From assembly GCF_900109355.1 (NCBI RefSeq), contig NZ_FOBF01000009.1, positions 124,001 through 188,000 of the forward strand: DNA of 64,000 bases. The letters run 5' to 3'. Of the stretch, positions 9,037-16,943 are shown piece after piece. Origin of the DNA: Nonomuraea pusilla. GTDB taxonomy: Bacteria; Actinomycetota; Actinomycetes; Streptosporangiales; Streptosporangiaceae. Positions within the stretch are counted from its first letter, which is position 1; the number at the start of each line of letters is the position of its first letter. The position numbers and the translations under genes are program-made. The notes beneath the pieces are model-generated. The model made no database searches. It saw nothing but the letters and a program-made list of their open reading frames with translations, and was not told the origin of the DNA.

Positions 9037-9079
9037 GTGACCAAGCGTATGAGCCTGATCACCACCCGAGGAAGGGGTG

Positions 9080-9119
9080 ACGGCCTCTACCTGGTAGGAA
9101 ACCCGCAGGTAGAGGCCGT
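9080..9119 (-). terminator. Hairpin after icd
   Basis: A perfect 14-bp inverted repeat (arms ACGGCCTCTACCTG and CAGGTAGAGGCCGT, 12-nt loop) lies between the icd stop and the LysR start. No T-tract follows on either strand, as is common for actinomycete terminators. It most likely ends icd transcription. Confidence 0.75.
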
Positions 9120-9126
9120 TCTCGCA

Positions 9127-10344
9127 CTAGGCGGACATCTTCTTCTTGAGGTTCTCGTCCAGCGCCGCCAGGAAGTCCTGGGTGGTCAGCCACTTGGCGT
9201 CGCCGCCGACCAGGAGCGCGAGGTCCTTGGTCATCTGGCCGCCCTCGACCGTCTCGATGCAGACCTGCTCCAGCGTGTCGGCGAACGCGGTGACGGCGGG
9301 CGTGTTGTCCAGCTTGCCGCGGTGGGCGAGGCCACGGGTCCACGCGAAGATCGACGCGATCGGGTTCGTGGAGGTCGGGTTGCCCTTCTGGTGCTCGCGG
9401 TAGTGGCGGGTCACCGTGCCGTGCGCGGCCTCGGCCTCGACCGTGCGGCCGTCGGGGGTCATCAGCACCGAGGTCATCAGGCCGAGCGAGCCGAAGCCCT
9501 GCGCGACCGTGTCGGACTGGACGTCGCCGTCGTAGTTCTTGCACGCCCAGACGTAGCCGCCCTCCCACTTGAGCGCGGAGGCGACCATGTCGTCGATCAG
9601 GCGGTGCTCGTAGAGCAGGCCGGCCTTCTCGAAGTCCGCCTTGAACTCGGTCTCGTACACCTCGGCGAAGATGTCCTTGAAGCGGCCGTCGTACGCCTTG
9701 AGGATGGTGTTCTTCGTCGAGAGGTAGACCGGGTAGTTGCGGGCCAGGCCGTAGCGCATCGACGCGCGCGCGAAGTCGCGGATCGACTCGTCCAGGTTGT
9801 ACATGGCCAGCGCCACACCGGGGCCGGGGAAGTCGTACACGTCGAGCTCGATCGGCTCGGAGCCGTCCTTCGGCGTGAACGTCAGGGTCAGCGTGCCCTC
9901 GCCGGGGACCTTCAGGTCGGTGGCGCGGTACTGGTCGCCGAACGCGTGACGGCCGACCACGATCGGCTTGGTCCAGCCGGGGACCAGTCGCGGCACGTTC
10001 TGCATGATGATCGGCTCGCGGAAGATGACGCCGCCGAGGATGTTGCGGATGGTCCCGTTCGGGGACTTCCACATCTTCTTCAGGCCGAACTCCTCGACCC
10101 GCGCCTCGTCCGGGGTGATGGTGGCGCACTTCACGCCGACGCCGTACTTCTTGATGGCGTTCGCGGCGTCGATGGTGACCTGGTCGTCCGTGGCGTCGCG
10201 GTGCTCGATGCCGAGGTCGTAGTACTTCAGGTCGACGTCGAGGTAGGGAAGGATCAGCTGGTCCTTGATGAACGTCCAGATGATCCGGGTCATCTCGTCG
10301 CCGTCGAGTTCGACGACAGGACCCTCCACCTTGATCTTGGGCAT
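9127..10344 (-). CDS. icd: NADP-dependent isocitrate dehydrogenase, dimeric eukaryotic-like type
   Basis: TCA-cycle enzyme of 405 aa: isocitrate + NADP+ to 2-oxoglutarate + CO2 + NADPH. The N-terminus (KVEGPVVELDGDEMTRIIW), substrate-binding SPNGTIRNILGGVIFREPI, metal/substrate region NYDGDVQSDTVAQGFGSLGL and C-terminal EAAHGTVTRHYREHQKG match the subfamily II homodimer, not the monomeric 80-kDa type found in some actinobacteria. Full length. The ATG at 10342-10344 is preceded by AAGGGGAACC. It is followed by the hairpin at 9080-9119. Confidence 0.97.
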   Translation of the reverse strand: MPKIKVEGPVVELDGDEMTRIIWTFIKDQLILPYLDVDLKYYDLGIEHRDATDDQVTIDAANAIKKYGVGVKCATITPDEARVEEFGLKKMWKSPNGTIRNILGGVIFREPIIMQNVPRLVPGWTKPIVVGRHAFGDQYRATDLKVPGEGTLTLTFTPKDGSEPIELDVYDFPGPGVALAMYNLDESIRDFARASMRYGLARNYPVYLSTKNTILKAYDGRFKDIFAEVYETEFKADFEKAGLLYEHRLIDDMVASALKWEGGYVWACKNYDGDVQSDTVAQGFGSLGLMTSVLMTPDGRTVEAEAAHGTVTRHYREHQKGNPTSTNPIASIFAWTRGLAHRGKLDNTPAVTAFADTLEQVCIETVEGGQMTKDLALLVGGDAKWLTTQDFLAALDENLKKKMSA

Positions 10345-10397
10345 GCGAATGGTTCCCCTTCAATCAATTGATGCGTCGAGGCTATCGGACCCCCGGG

Positions 10398-10697
10398 TCA
10401 ACGGGCGAAAAGGGATAGGATCAACGCCTTCAGCTCGTTGTTGTCCAACAACAGCGAGATCAGCACGAGCACGAAGCCGAACCCCACGAGCGTGGTGACG
10501 TCGGTCTTCTTGCTCCGCACGGCGAGCTGGCCGCCGTAGCCCGAGAAGCGGAGCGCGGCGGCGACCATGACGAGGCCGCCCAGGGCGAAGCCGCCCCAGC
10601 GCGGGTCCAGGAAAATCATCACGAGCACGCCGACGACCGCACCCGCCAGGATCAGCGGGTACGGTCCCCAGCTCTCGCGCCTGCTCTCTTCGCTCAA
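10398..10697 (-). CDS. DUF3017 membrane protein
   Basis: Small membrane protein of 99 aa with three hydrophobic segments (about residues 13-30, 32-48 and 67-84) and no known reaction. The family is usually found beside one-carbon or TCA genes in actinobacteria. I place the start at TTG 10695-10697, overlapping the citrate synthase TGA (TTGA), giving MSEESRRESWGPYPL; no closer ATG exists. It should be translated by coupling to citrate synthase. Confidence 0.8.
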   Translation of the reverse strand: MSEESRRESWGPYPLILAGAVVGVLVMIFLDPRWGGFALGGLVMVAAALRFSGYGGQLAVRSKKTDVTTLVGFGFVLVLISLLLDNNELKALILSLFAR

Positions 10698-11815
10698 CGC
10701 TCTTCTATCGGCTTCCACTTCTGGTCGCGCTCGCCGATGTACTCGCTGTCCGGGCGGATCAGCCGGTTGTCGGCGTGCTGCTCGATCACGTGCGCGGTCC
10801 AGCCCGACATCCGGCTGACGGAGAAGACCGGCGTGAACAGGTCCGTCGGGATGCCAAGGTAGTGGTAAACCGTCGCCGCGTAGAAGTCGACGTTGGGATA
10901 GAGGCCCTTCGTCTCGAAGACGACCTCCTCCATCTCCTTCGACATCCGGTAGTACGTGTCGTCGCCGCTCGCCTCGGCAAGCTCCGCGGACATCTTGCGC
11001 AGGTGGGTCGCGCGGGGGTCCTCGGTCTTGTAGACGCGGTGGCCGAAGCCCATGATCTTCTCGTGGGCGGCCAGCTTGTCGCGCACGGCCTGCGCCACGC
11101 CGGTGGGCGGGATCGACTCCAGGGTCTTCATGACCTGCTCGTTGGCGCCGCCGTGCAGGGGACCCTTCAGCGTGCCGATCGCGGCCACGATGGCGGAGTG
11201 CATGTCCGACAGTGTGGCAGCGCACACCCTCGCCGCGAAGGTGGATGCGTTCATCGTGTGGTCGGCGTGCAGCACCAGGCAGGTGTCGAAGATCTCCACC
11301 TCGCGGGGCGCGGGCGTCCGGCCGGTGACCTCGAAGAGGAAGTTCGCCGCGATGCTCTGCTCCGGGTCGGGGTCGGGGACGGTGCCCCCGGTGCGAGCGG
11401 CGTGGTAGCGGGCGACCAGCAGAGGCTGCTGCGCGGTCAGGCGGGCGGCCTTGCGCAGGTTGGCGTCGGGGGCGATGGAGTCCTTGTCCGGGTCGTCCGC
11501 GCCCGCCAGCGAGACCAGCGAGCGCAGCGCCTCCATGGGTTTCTGCTTCTCCGCGATCTCCGCGATGTTGGCCGCGACCAGCGCGCCGAGCTCCCGTCCC
11601 TGCGCCAGGTCGGTCCGGTACGCGTCCAGCTCCGCCCGCGTCGGCAGCTTGCCGCGCTGGAGCAGGTACGCGGTCTCCTCGAAGGTCGCTCGGCCCGCCA
11701 GGTCGTGGATGTCGTATCCGCGGTAGAACAGGCGACCGGCCTTTCCGTCGATGTCGCTCAGCGCCGTGGACGCGGCTACGACATCGGCCAGGCCTTTCGT
11801 GGGCTTGTCCGCCAT
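10694..11815 (-). CDS. citA: Citrate synthase
   Basis: Condenses acetyl-CoA and oxaloacetate to citrate; cytoplasmic, 373 aa, the short Gram-positive/archaeal-type length. Catalytic histidines lie in LVLHADHTMNAST and MGFGHRVYKTEDPRA, and the catalytic aspartate in YPNVDFYAATVYH. GPLHGGANEQVM is the conserved oxaloacetate-site loop. The stop overlaps the DUF3017 start. With icd in the same window it covers two of the first three TCA steps; methylcitrate synthase activity cannot be excluded from sequence. Confidence 0.95.
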   Translation of the reverse strand: MADKPTKGLADVVAASTALSDIDGKAGRLFYRGYDIHDLAGRATFEETAYLLQRGKLPTRAELDAYRTDLAQGRELGALVAANIAEIAEKQKPMEALRSLVSLAGADDPDKDSIAPDANLRKAARLTAQQPLLVARYHAARTGGTVPDPDPEQSIAANFLFEVTGRTPAPREVEIFDTCLVLHADHTMNASTFAARVCAATLSDMHSAIVAAIGTLKGPLHGGANEQVMKTLESIPPTGVAQAVRDKLAAHEKIMGFGHRVYKTEDPRATHLRKMSAELAEASGDDTYYRMSKEMEEVVFETKGLYPNVDFYAATVYHYLGIPTDLFTPVFSVSRMSGWTAHVIEQHADNRLIRPDSEYIGERDQKWKPIEER

Positions 11816-11996
11816 GAGTGTTTCCTCCGCTTATCTCCGCTCGAAGTCTACCCGTGAGCAGGCAAAACCGGCCGCAGAGGTCCAGACCAATTTCACGCGG
11901 GATTCTCCTTATGGCAAAGGCGATTCCGCATCCCCTCGGTTGGGTAAGCCGGAGCTGTAGTAATAGTTACGGCGGGCTACCTGGGGAGGAACTGCC

Positions 11997-12641
11997 GTGG
12001 AGGGGCCGTTCATACGCATCGAGGACACCGGCGAGGTGGTCCCGTTGCGCCCCGAGATCACGACGGTCGGGAGAGGCCGGGGTGTCGACATCCGGCTCAC
12101 CGACCCCAGCGTGTCTCGACTCCATGCCGAGTTCGTCAGACGAGGACCGTACCTGTACGTCGTGGACCTGGGCCTGTCCAGGAACGGCACGCGGGTGAAC
12201 GGCAGGCCGATCGCCCGGAGGGTCCTCGACGACGGCGACGTCGTCTCCTTCGGCGCGGCGCGGGCCCGCATCGGCGGGGTGCCCCGTGAGGACTTCACCC
12301 CCGAGGTCGAACTCCGCAGGGCGGCGGCGCCCGAGCTGACCAGGCGCGAGGTCGACGTGCTCACCTCGCTCTGCCGCCCGGCGCTGTCGGACGAGGCGTT
12401 CGTCGCCCCGGCGACCGCGCGCGAGATCGCCGACGACCTGGTCGTGACCGAGGCCGCGGTCAAGCAGCACTTACTGCGGCTGTACCAGAAGTTCAGGATC
12501 CCCGAGGGCACCAACCGGCGCACCCGCCTCGCCAACGAGGTCGTCGCGCTCGGTCTGGTGCGCCCCACCCCCGTGGTGCCGCCGCAGCGGCCAGGGGCTC
12601 CTGCCGAGCAGCCGTCACCGGCGGGGCGCAGGGCTTCCTAG
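11997..12641 (+). CDS. FHA-domain protein with helix-turn-helix C-terminus
   Basis: Cytoplasmic protein of 214 aa likely to bind phosphothreonine peptides of Ser/Thr kinases. The FHA domain occupies residues 1-100 (TTVGRGRGVDIRLTDPSVSR, LGLSRNGTRVNG). Residues 112-190 form a LuxR-like helix-turn-helix region (LTRREVDVLTSLCRP, ATAREIADDLVVTEAAVKQH) and a basic Pro-rich tail follows. The GTG start has GGGGAGGA upstream. The combination suggests a phosphorylation-dependent DNA-binding regulator; target genes are unknown. No kinase gene is adjacent. Confidence 0.88.
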   Translation: MEGPFIRIEDTGEVVPLRPEITTVGRGRGVDIRLTDPSVSRLHAEFVRRGPYLYVVDLGLSRNGTRVNGRPIARRVLDDGDVVSFGAARARIGGVPREDFTPEVELRRAAAPELTRREVDVLTSLCRPALSDEAFVAPATAREIADDLVVTEAAVKQHLLRLYQKFRIPEGTNRRTRLANEVVALGLVRPTPVVPPQRPGAPAEQPSPAGRRAS

Positions 12642-12739
12642 ACAGGGCCTCCTAGACAGGGCTTCCCGGGCGGCACTCCCGGGCGGCGGATCGCGACCGG
12701 GGCTTCGGCGAGGGGTTCCGGCAGCGTCAGCGGAACCCC

Positions 12740-12796
12740 GATGTCACCGCGCCGTGATGTCACCGCGCCGTGATGTCACCGCGCCGTGATGTCACC
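12740..12796. repeat. 16-bp tandem repeat, 3.6 copies
   Basis: Three identical units of GATGTCACCGCGCCGT at 12740, 12756 and 12772 plus a partial fourth to 12796. They lie between the convergent FHA and GH10-like genes. The upstream stretch 12642-12720 also carries imperfect duplications (CTAGACAGGGC twice, CCCGGGCGGC twice). No ORF is credible here. Confidence 0.95.
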
Positions 12797-12868
12797 ATGC
12801 CCCCTGGCTGGGGCGGCGGGTGCGCCGGCGCGCCCCTCACGGCGCGCCGGCGACGTGGGACGGTCAGG

Positions 12869-14425
12869 TCAGAGCACGCGGAAGCCGTTGCTCGGAGCGC
12901 TCGTCCGGTTCGCGCGGTCCACGGCCACCACGTAGTAGTGGTCGCCCGCCTTGCCGTCCTGGTCGGCCCAGATGGCCTGGCGGCCGCCCGGCACCACCGC
13001 GACCAGGTTGCGCGCGTCGCCGAACGCGTCGGCCGCCGCGTCCTCCGCGAAGCGGAAGATCGCGAACTGGAACGGCTCCTCCCTGCCCGTGGCGACGGCG
13101 CGCACCTCGACGCCGCCGGGACGGCGCCGCGCGTACGCGACGACCGGGCGGTGCGGCGCCGTGCCTCCCGCCAGCCTGGGCAGCACCGGCGCGAGCGCGG
13201 GCCGCTGGTAGTGGTCGTTCACCGCGGTGGTGATCGAGGCGATCCTGTCCACCTTGACGTCGTTGGCGTTGTACCAGATGTCGCCGCCGATCTCGGGGTG
13301 GTTCCTGTTGAGCGTCAGGTGCTTGGACAGCTCCGCCGGGTCCTGCCACTGCGGCGCGGTCTGCGCGGGGTCGCCCGCCTTGTACGCCGCCTGGCCGATC
13401 CACAGCAGCGTGCCGGTGCCCTTGGCGACGTCCGACCACCACGGCACGAGCTTCGAGTAGTCGGCGGGAGGCTGGCCGATGTACCAGTAGAGCTGCGGCG
13501 CGATGTAGTCGAGCCAGCCCTTCTTGACCCAGCCGCGGGTGTCGGCGTGCAGGCTGTCGTACGACTGGCCGCCGTTGGTGTCGGAGCCGAGCGGGTCGCT
13601 GGCCTTGTTGCGCCAGATGCCCGAAGGGCTGATGCCCCAGGCGATCTCCGGCTTGGCGGCGAGGACGCGCTGCTGCATCTCGGAGACCATGAGGTCCACG
13701 TTGTTGCGGCGCCAGGCGGCCAGGTCGGGGAAGCCCGCGCCGTACTTGGCGAAGGTGGCGCTGTCGTCGAAGGCCGTCGTGTTGGTCGGGTAGAAGTAGT
13801 CGTCGAAGTGCAGGCCGTCGATGTCGTAGCGGGTGACGGCGTCCATCATGGCGTCCTGGCAGAACGCCCGGACCTCCGGCAGGCCGGGGTTGTAGTAGAG
13901 CTTGCCGCCGAACGGCACGATCCAGTCGGGGTGCTTGCGCCCGGGGTGGTCGGGGTGCAGCTTGGACGGGTCCGACTGCATCGACACCCGGTACGGGTTG
14001 AACCAGGCGTGGAAGGCGAGGCCCCTCTTGTGCGTCTCCTCGACGGCGAAGGCGAGCGGGTCGTAGCCGGGGTCCTGGCCCTGGGTGCCGGTCAGCCACT
14101 GCGACCAGGGCTCGAACGGCGACGGCCAGAAGGCGTCCGCGGTGGGCCTGATCTGCACGAAGACCGAGTTGAGCTTGCGCTGCTCGGCCACGTCGAGCCA
14201 GGCGAGGTACTCCGCCTTCTGCTCGTCGGCGCTCAGGCCGGGCTTGGACGGCCAGTTGATGTTGACGACGGACGCGATCCACATGCCGCGCATCTGGCGC
14301 AGCGGCGGGATCCAGTCGGCGGACGTCCCTGCTGCCGCGCCGGTTTCCGCGAAGGCGGGGAGCGGGGTGGCGGACGCGGCGGCGGCGAGGGCGAGGCCCT
14401 TCAGGAGAGTCCTTCTGCTCGGCAT
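12869..14425 (-). CDS. Secreted GH10-like glycoside hydrolase (DUF187/YngK type)
   Basis: Predicted exported hydrolase of 518 aa. The N-terminus carries a Tat-like signal (SRRTLLKGLALAAAASATPL, cut near AFA). The TIM-barrel region shows the family signatures MRGMWIASVVNINWPS, RGLAFHAWFNPYR, YDIDGLHFDDYFYP and ISPSGIWRN, with the HFDDYF acids as likely catalytic residues. A C-terminal beta domain covers about residues 410-515. Members of this family are linked to bacterial wall glycans. It is divergent from a NagZ-type GH3 gene across an 88-nt region with a palindrome, supporting joint control and a muropeptide role (inference). Confidence 0.87.
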   Translation of the reverse strand: MPSRRTLLKGLALAAAASATPLPAFAETGAAAGTSADWIPPLRQMRGMWIASVVNINWPSKPGLSADEQKAEYLAWLDVAEQRKLNSVFVQIRPTADAFWPSPFEPWSQWLTGTQGQDPGYDPLAFAVEETHKRGLAFHAWFNPYRVSMQSDPSKLHPDHPGRKHPDWIVPFGGKLYYNPGLPEVRAFCQDAMMDAVTRYDIDGLHFDDYFYPTNTTAFDDSATFAKYGAGFPDLAAWRRNNVDLMVSEMQQRVLAAKPEIAWGISPSGIWRNKASDPLGSDTNGGQSYDSLHADTRGWVKKGWLDYIAPQLYWYIGQPPADYSKLVPWWSDVAKGTGTLLWIGQAAYKAGDPAQTAPQWQDPAELSKHLTLNRNHPEIGGDIWYNANDVKVDRIASITTAVNDHYQRPALAPVLPRLAGGTAPHRPVVAYARRRPGGVEVRAVATGREEPFQFAIFRFAEDAAADAFGDARNLVAVVPGGRQAIWADQDGKAGDHYYVVAVDRANRTSAPSNGFRVL

Positions 14426-14476
14426 GGGGGGTGGCCTCTCGACAGTGGTTGTTTCTGGGGCGACGATGACAGAAAA

Positions 14477-14506
14477 TTACCTTCAGATCAACAACTGTGA
14501 AGGAAA
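14477..14506. promoter_or_regulatory. Candidate RpiR operator between the GH10-like and GH3 genes
   Basis: TTACCTTCA and TGAAGGAAA form an inverted repeat (8 of 9 positions pair) with a 12-nt centre, in an AT-rich island within the 88-nt divergent region. The right arm overlaps the AAGGA ribosome site of the GH3 gene, so a bound repressor could block both promoters. The RpiR gene at 15941 is the likely binder; inferred from position and symmetry. Confidence 0.5.
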
Positions 14507-14513
14507 ATGCCGA

Positions 14514-15944
14514 ATGATCGATGACCTCCGCCGGCTCGCGCTCACCGTGCTCCAGCCCGGCTACGACGGCACGTCGGCCCCCGGCTGGCTGCGCAGGGCG
14601 CTGGGCGAGGGGCTGGGCGGGGTCGTCCTGTTCGCCCGCAACGCCATCGACGCCCCCCTCGTCGCGAGCCTGCGCGCCGAGAACCCCGCCGCGGTCATCG
14701 CGATCGACGAGGAAGGCGGCGCCGTCACCCGGCTGGAGGTGGGCGCCGGCAGCTCGTTCCCCGGCAACCGGGCACTCGGCGTCATCGACGACGTACGGCT
14801 CACCGAACGCGTGGGCCGCCAGATCGGGCGGATGCTGGCCGAGACCGACATCACCCTCGACTACGCCCCCTCCGCCGACGTCAACGCCAACCCCGCCAAC
14901 CCGGTCATCGGCGTACGCTCCTTCGGCCCCGACCCCGACCTCGTCGCCCGCCACACCGCCGCGTACGTCAAGGGCGTGCAGGGCGCGGGCGTCGCGGCGT
15001 GCGCCAAGCACTTCCCCGGGCACGGCGACACCGTCACCGACTCCCACCTGGCGCTGCCCACCGTGCACGCCACCCGCGAGGTGATCGCCGAGCGCGACCT
15101 GCCGCCGTTCCGCGCCGCGATCGAGGCCGGCGTCCAGGCGATCATGTCGGGGCACCTGCTGGTGCCCGCGCTCGACCCCGGCCTGCCCGCGACGCTGAGC
15201 CGCGCCGTCATGACCGGCCTGCTCCGCGACGAACTGGGCTTCGACGGGATGCTCGTCACCGACGCCATCGAGATGCGCGCCGTGGCGGCCATGTTCTCCC
15301 CCGGGGAGATCGCGGTGCGCGCGCTCGCCGCCGGCGTGGACGCCGTCTGCGTCGGCCACACCACCGAGGACGGCCTGTACGAGATCCGCGACGCGATCGT
15401 CGCCGCCGTGCGCGAAGGCACGCTGCCCGAGGAGCGGCTGGCCGAGGCCGCCGGGCGGGTCCTCGCGCTGTCCTCCTGGTACGCCGAGCGGCCCGCGCTG
15501 CGCGAGAAGGCGTGCGCCGACCTCGACCAGGGCGTGGGCCTGGAGGCCGCCAGGGCCGCGCTGACCACGCACGGCGACGCCGTGCTCGACAGGGCGCCGC
15601 TCGTCGTCGAGGTCAACACCCGGCTGAGCCAGGCGGTCGACCCGGCCACACCGACCGGCGTCATGGCGGCGCTCACCGCCGTGCTGCCCGGCACCGCCGT
15701 GGCGCGGATGGAGCCCGGCGGCGAGCTGCCGCCGTTCGACGAGCGCCCGGTCGTGCTGGTCGTCCACGACGCCGCCCGCCACGAGTGGGTGCGCGAGACG
15801 ATCGCGCGGGCCCTGCGGGAGCGCCCCGACGTGATCGTCGTCGACACCGGCGTCCCCGCCGAGCCCGCCGGCGCCGCGCACGTCGCCACCCACGGAATCT
15901 CCCGCGTCTCCGCCCAGGCCGCCGCGGAATGGCTGACCCGATGA
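14514..15944 (+). CDS. GH3 beta-N-acetylhexosaminidase, NagZ type
   Basis: Expected to release N-acetylglucosamine from muropeptides or chitooligosaccharides. 476 aa, cytoplasmic by lack of a signal. Hallmarks: AVIAIDEEGGAVTRL (about residue 60), KHFPGHGDTVTDSH near residue 165 with the NagZ His/Asp acid-base dyad, and nucleophile aspartate in MLVTDAIEM near residue 245. The start MIDDLRRL has AAGGA upstream; an in-frame extension to 14085 runs over the divergent gene and is rejected. The stop overlaps the RpiR start (ATGA). Confidence 0.92.
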   Translation: MIDDLRRLALTVLQPGYDGTSAPGWLRRALGEGLGGVVLFARNAIDAPLVASLRAENPAAVIAIDEEGGAVTRLEVGAGSSFPGNRALGVIDDVRLTERVGRQIGRMLAETDITLDYAPSADVNANPANPVIGVRSFGPDPDLVARHTAAYVKGVQGAGVAACAKHFPGHGDTVTDSHLALPTVHATREVIAERDLPPFRAAIEAGVQAIMSGHLLVPALDPGLPATLSRAVMTGLLRDELGFDGMLVTDAIEMRAVAAMFSPGEIAVRALAAGVDAVCVGHTTEDGLYEIRDAIVAAVREGTLPEERLAEAAGRVLALSSWYAERPALREKACADLDQGVGLEAARAALTTHGDAVLDRAPLVVEVNTRLSQAVDPATPTGVMAALTAVLPGTAVARMEPGGELPPFDERPVVLVVHDAARHEWVRETIARALRERPDVIVVDTGVPAEPAGAAHVATHGISRVSAQAAAEWLTR

Positions 15945-16807
15945 CCTCCGAACCGGCCAACCCGGTCGCCGCCGTGCGGGCCGTGCTGCCGTCGCTGACC
16001 CCGGCGGCGCAGGCCATCGCGCGCATCGTCCTGGACGACCCCGGGGTCGTCGTGCGCAGCACGATCACCGAGTTCAGCGCGGTGTCCGGCACCAGCGAGG
16101 CGACGATCGTGCGCACCGCGCGGGCGCTCGGCTTCGCGGGCTACTCGCAGATGCGCTTCGCGCTCGCCGCGGCCGTCGCCAAGGAGCCGGAACGGCTCGT
16201 CCCCGGCGACCTCGGCCCCGACGACCCGCTGACCGACGTGATCGCGAAGGTGGCGCGGGCCGAGTCCGACGCGCTGGCCGACACCGCCGCCCAGCTCGAC
16301 CCCGACCGGCTCGGCGAGGTCGTGGACGCCATCGCCATCGCCCGGCGCGTCGACGTGTACGGGGTGGCCGCGTCCGGCCTGGTCGCCGCCGACATGTCAC
16401 ACAAACTGCTGCGCATCGGGCTGTCCAGCCACCCGTTCAGCGACGCCCACCTCGCGCTCACCAGCGCCGCCCTGCTCAGGTCCGGCGACGTGGCCGTGGC
16501 GATCAGCTGCACCGGCGAGACACCCGACGTGCTCGTCCCCGCGCGCACCGCCGGCGAGGCCGGCGCCCTGGTCGTCGCCATCACCAACAACCCGCGCTCG
16601 TCGCTCGCCGCGCTCGCCGACCACACGCTCGTGTCGGCGGGCCGCGAGACCGCGTTCCGCCCCGGCGCGCTCGCCAGCAGGATCAGCCAGCTCCTCATCG
16701 TCGACTGCATCTTCGTCGGTCTGGCGCAGCGCACCTACGACAGGGCCGACGCGGCCATCCGCGCCACCCGCGACGCCACCGACCGCTACCGCAACCGGCC
16801 CATGTGA
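15941..16807 (+). CDS. RpiR/MurR-family transcriptional regulator
   Basis: Repressor-type regulator of 288 aa: N-terminal RpiR helix-turn-helix (STITEFSAVSGTSEATIVR, then TARALGFAGYSQM) and a SIS phosphosugar-binding domain (VYGVAASGLVAADMSHKLL, VAISCTGETPDVLVPA). The ATG at 15941 that overlaps the GH3 stop was chosen; an ATG 12 nt upstream is an alternative. Being cotranscribed with a NagZ-type enzyme suggests the effector is N-acetylmuramic acid 6-phosphate or GlcNAc-6-phosphate, as for MurR; no murQ etherase gene is visible here. Confidence 0.9.
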   Translation: MTSEPANPVAAVRAVLPSLTPAAQAIARIVLDDPGVVVRSTITEFSAVSGTSEATIVRTARALGFAGYSQMRFALAAAVAKEPERLVPGDLGPDDPLTDVIAKVARAESDALADTAAQLDPDRLGEVVDAIAIARRVDVYGVAASGLVAADMSHKLLRIGLSSHPFSDAHLALTSAALLRSGDVAVAISCTGETPDVLVPARTAGEAGALVVAITNNPRSSLAALADHTLVSAGRETAFRPGALASRISQLLIVDCIFVGLAQRTYDRADAAIRATRDATDRYRNRPM

Positions 16808-16943
16808 CCCCGACTCCCGGGCCGGCCCGCACCCGGACCGCGCGTCGCCGTGCCGTCCGCCCCCGCCGCCGTCATCATGGAGGGCCTGAGAACCGGCACG
16901 CCGGGCCGGCGCGCCGGGGATTCCAGCAGGCCGAGGAGGGCCG

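Noticed and set aside
12864..15893. Open frame of 1009 codons on the minus strand
   Set aside because: It runs antisense through the GH3 gene and in another frame over the GH10-like gene; composition is Arg/Gly/Val-rich with no domain. A GC-skew shadow.
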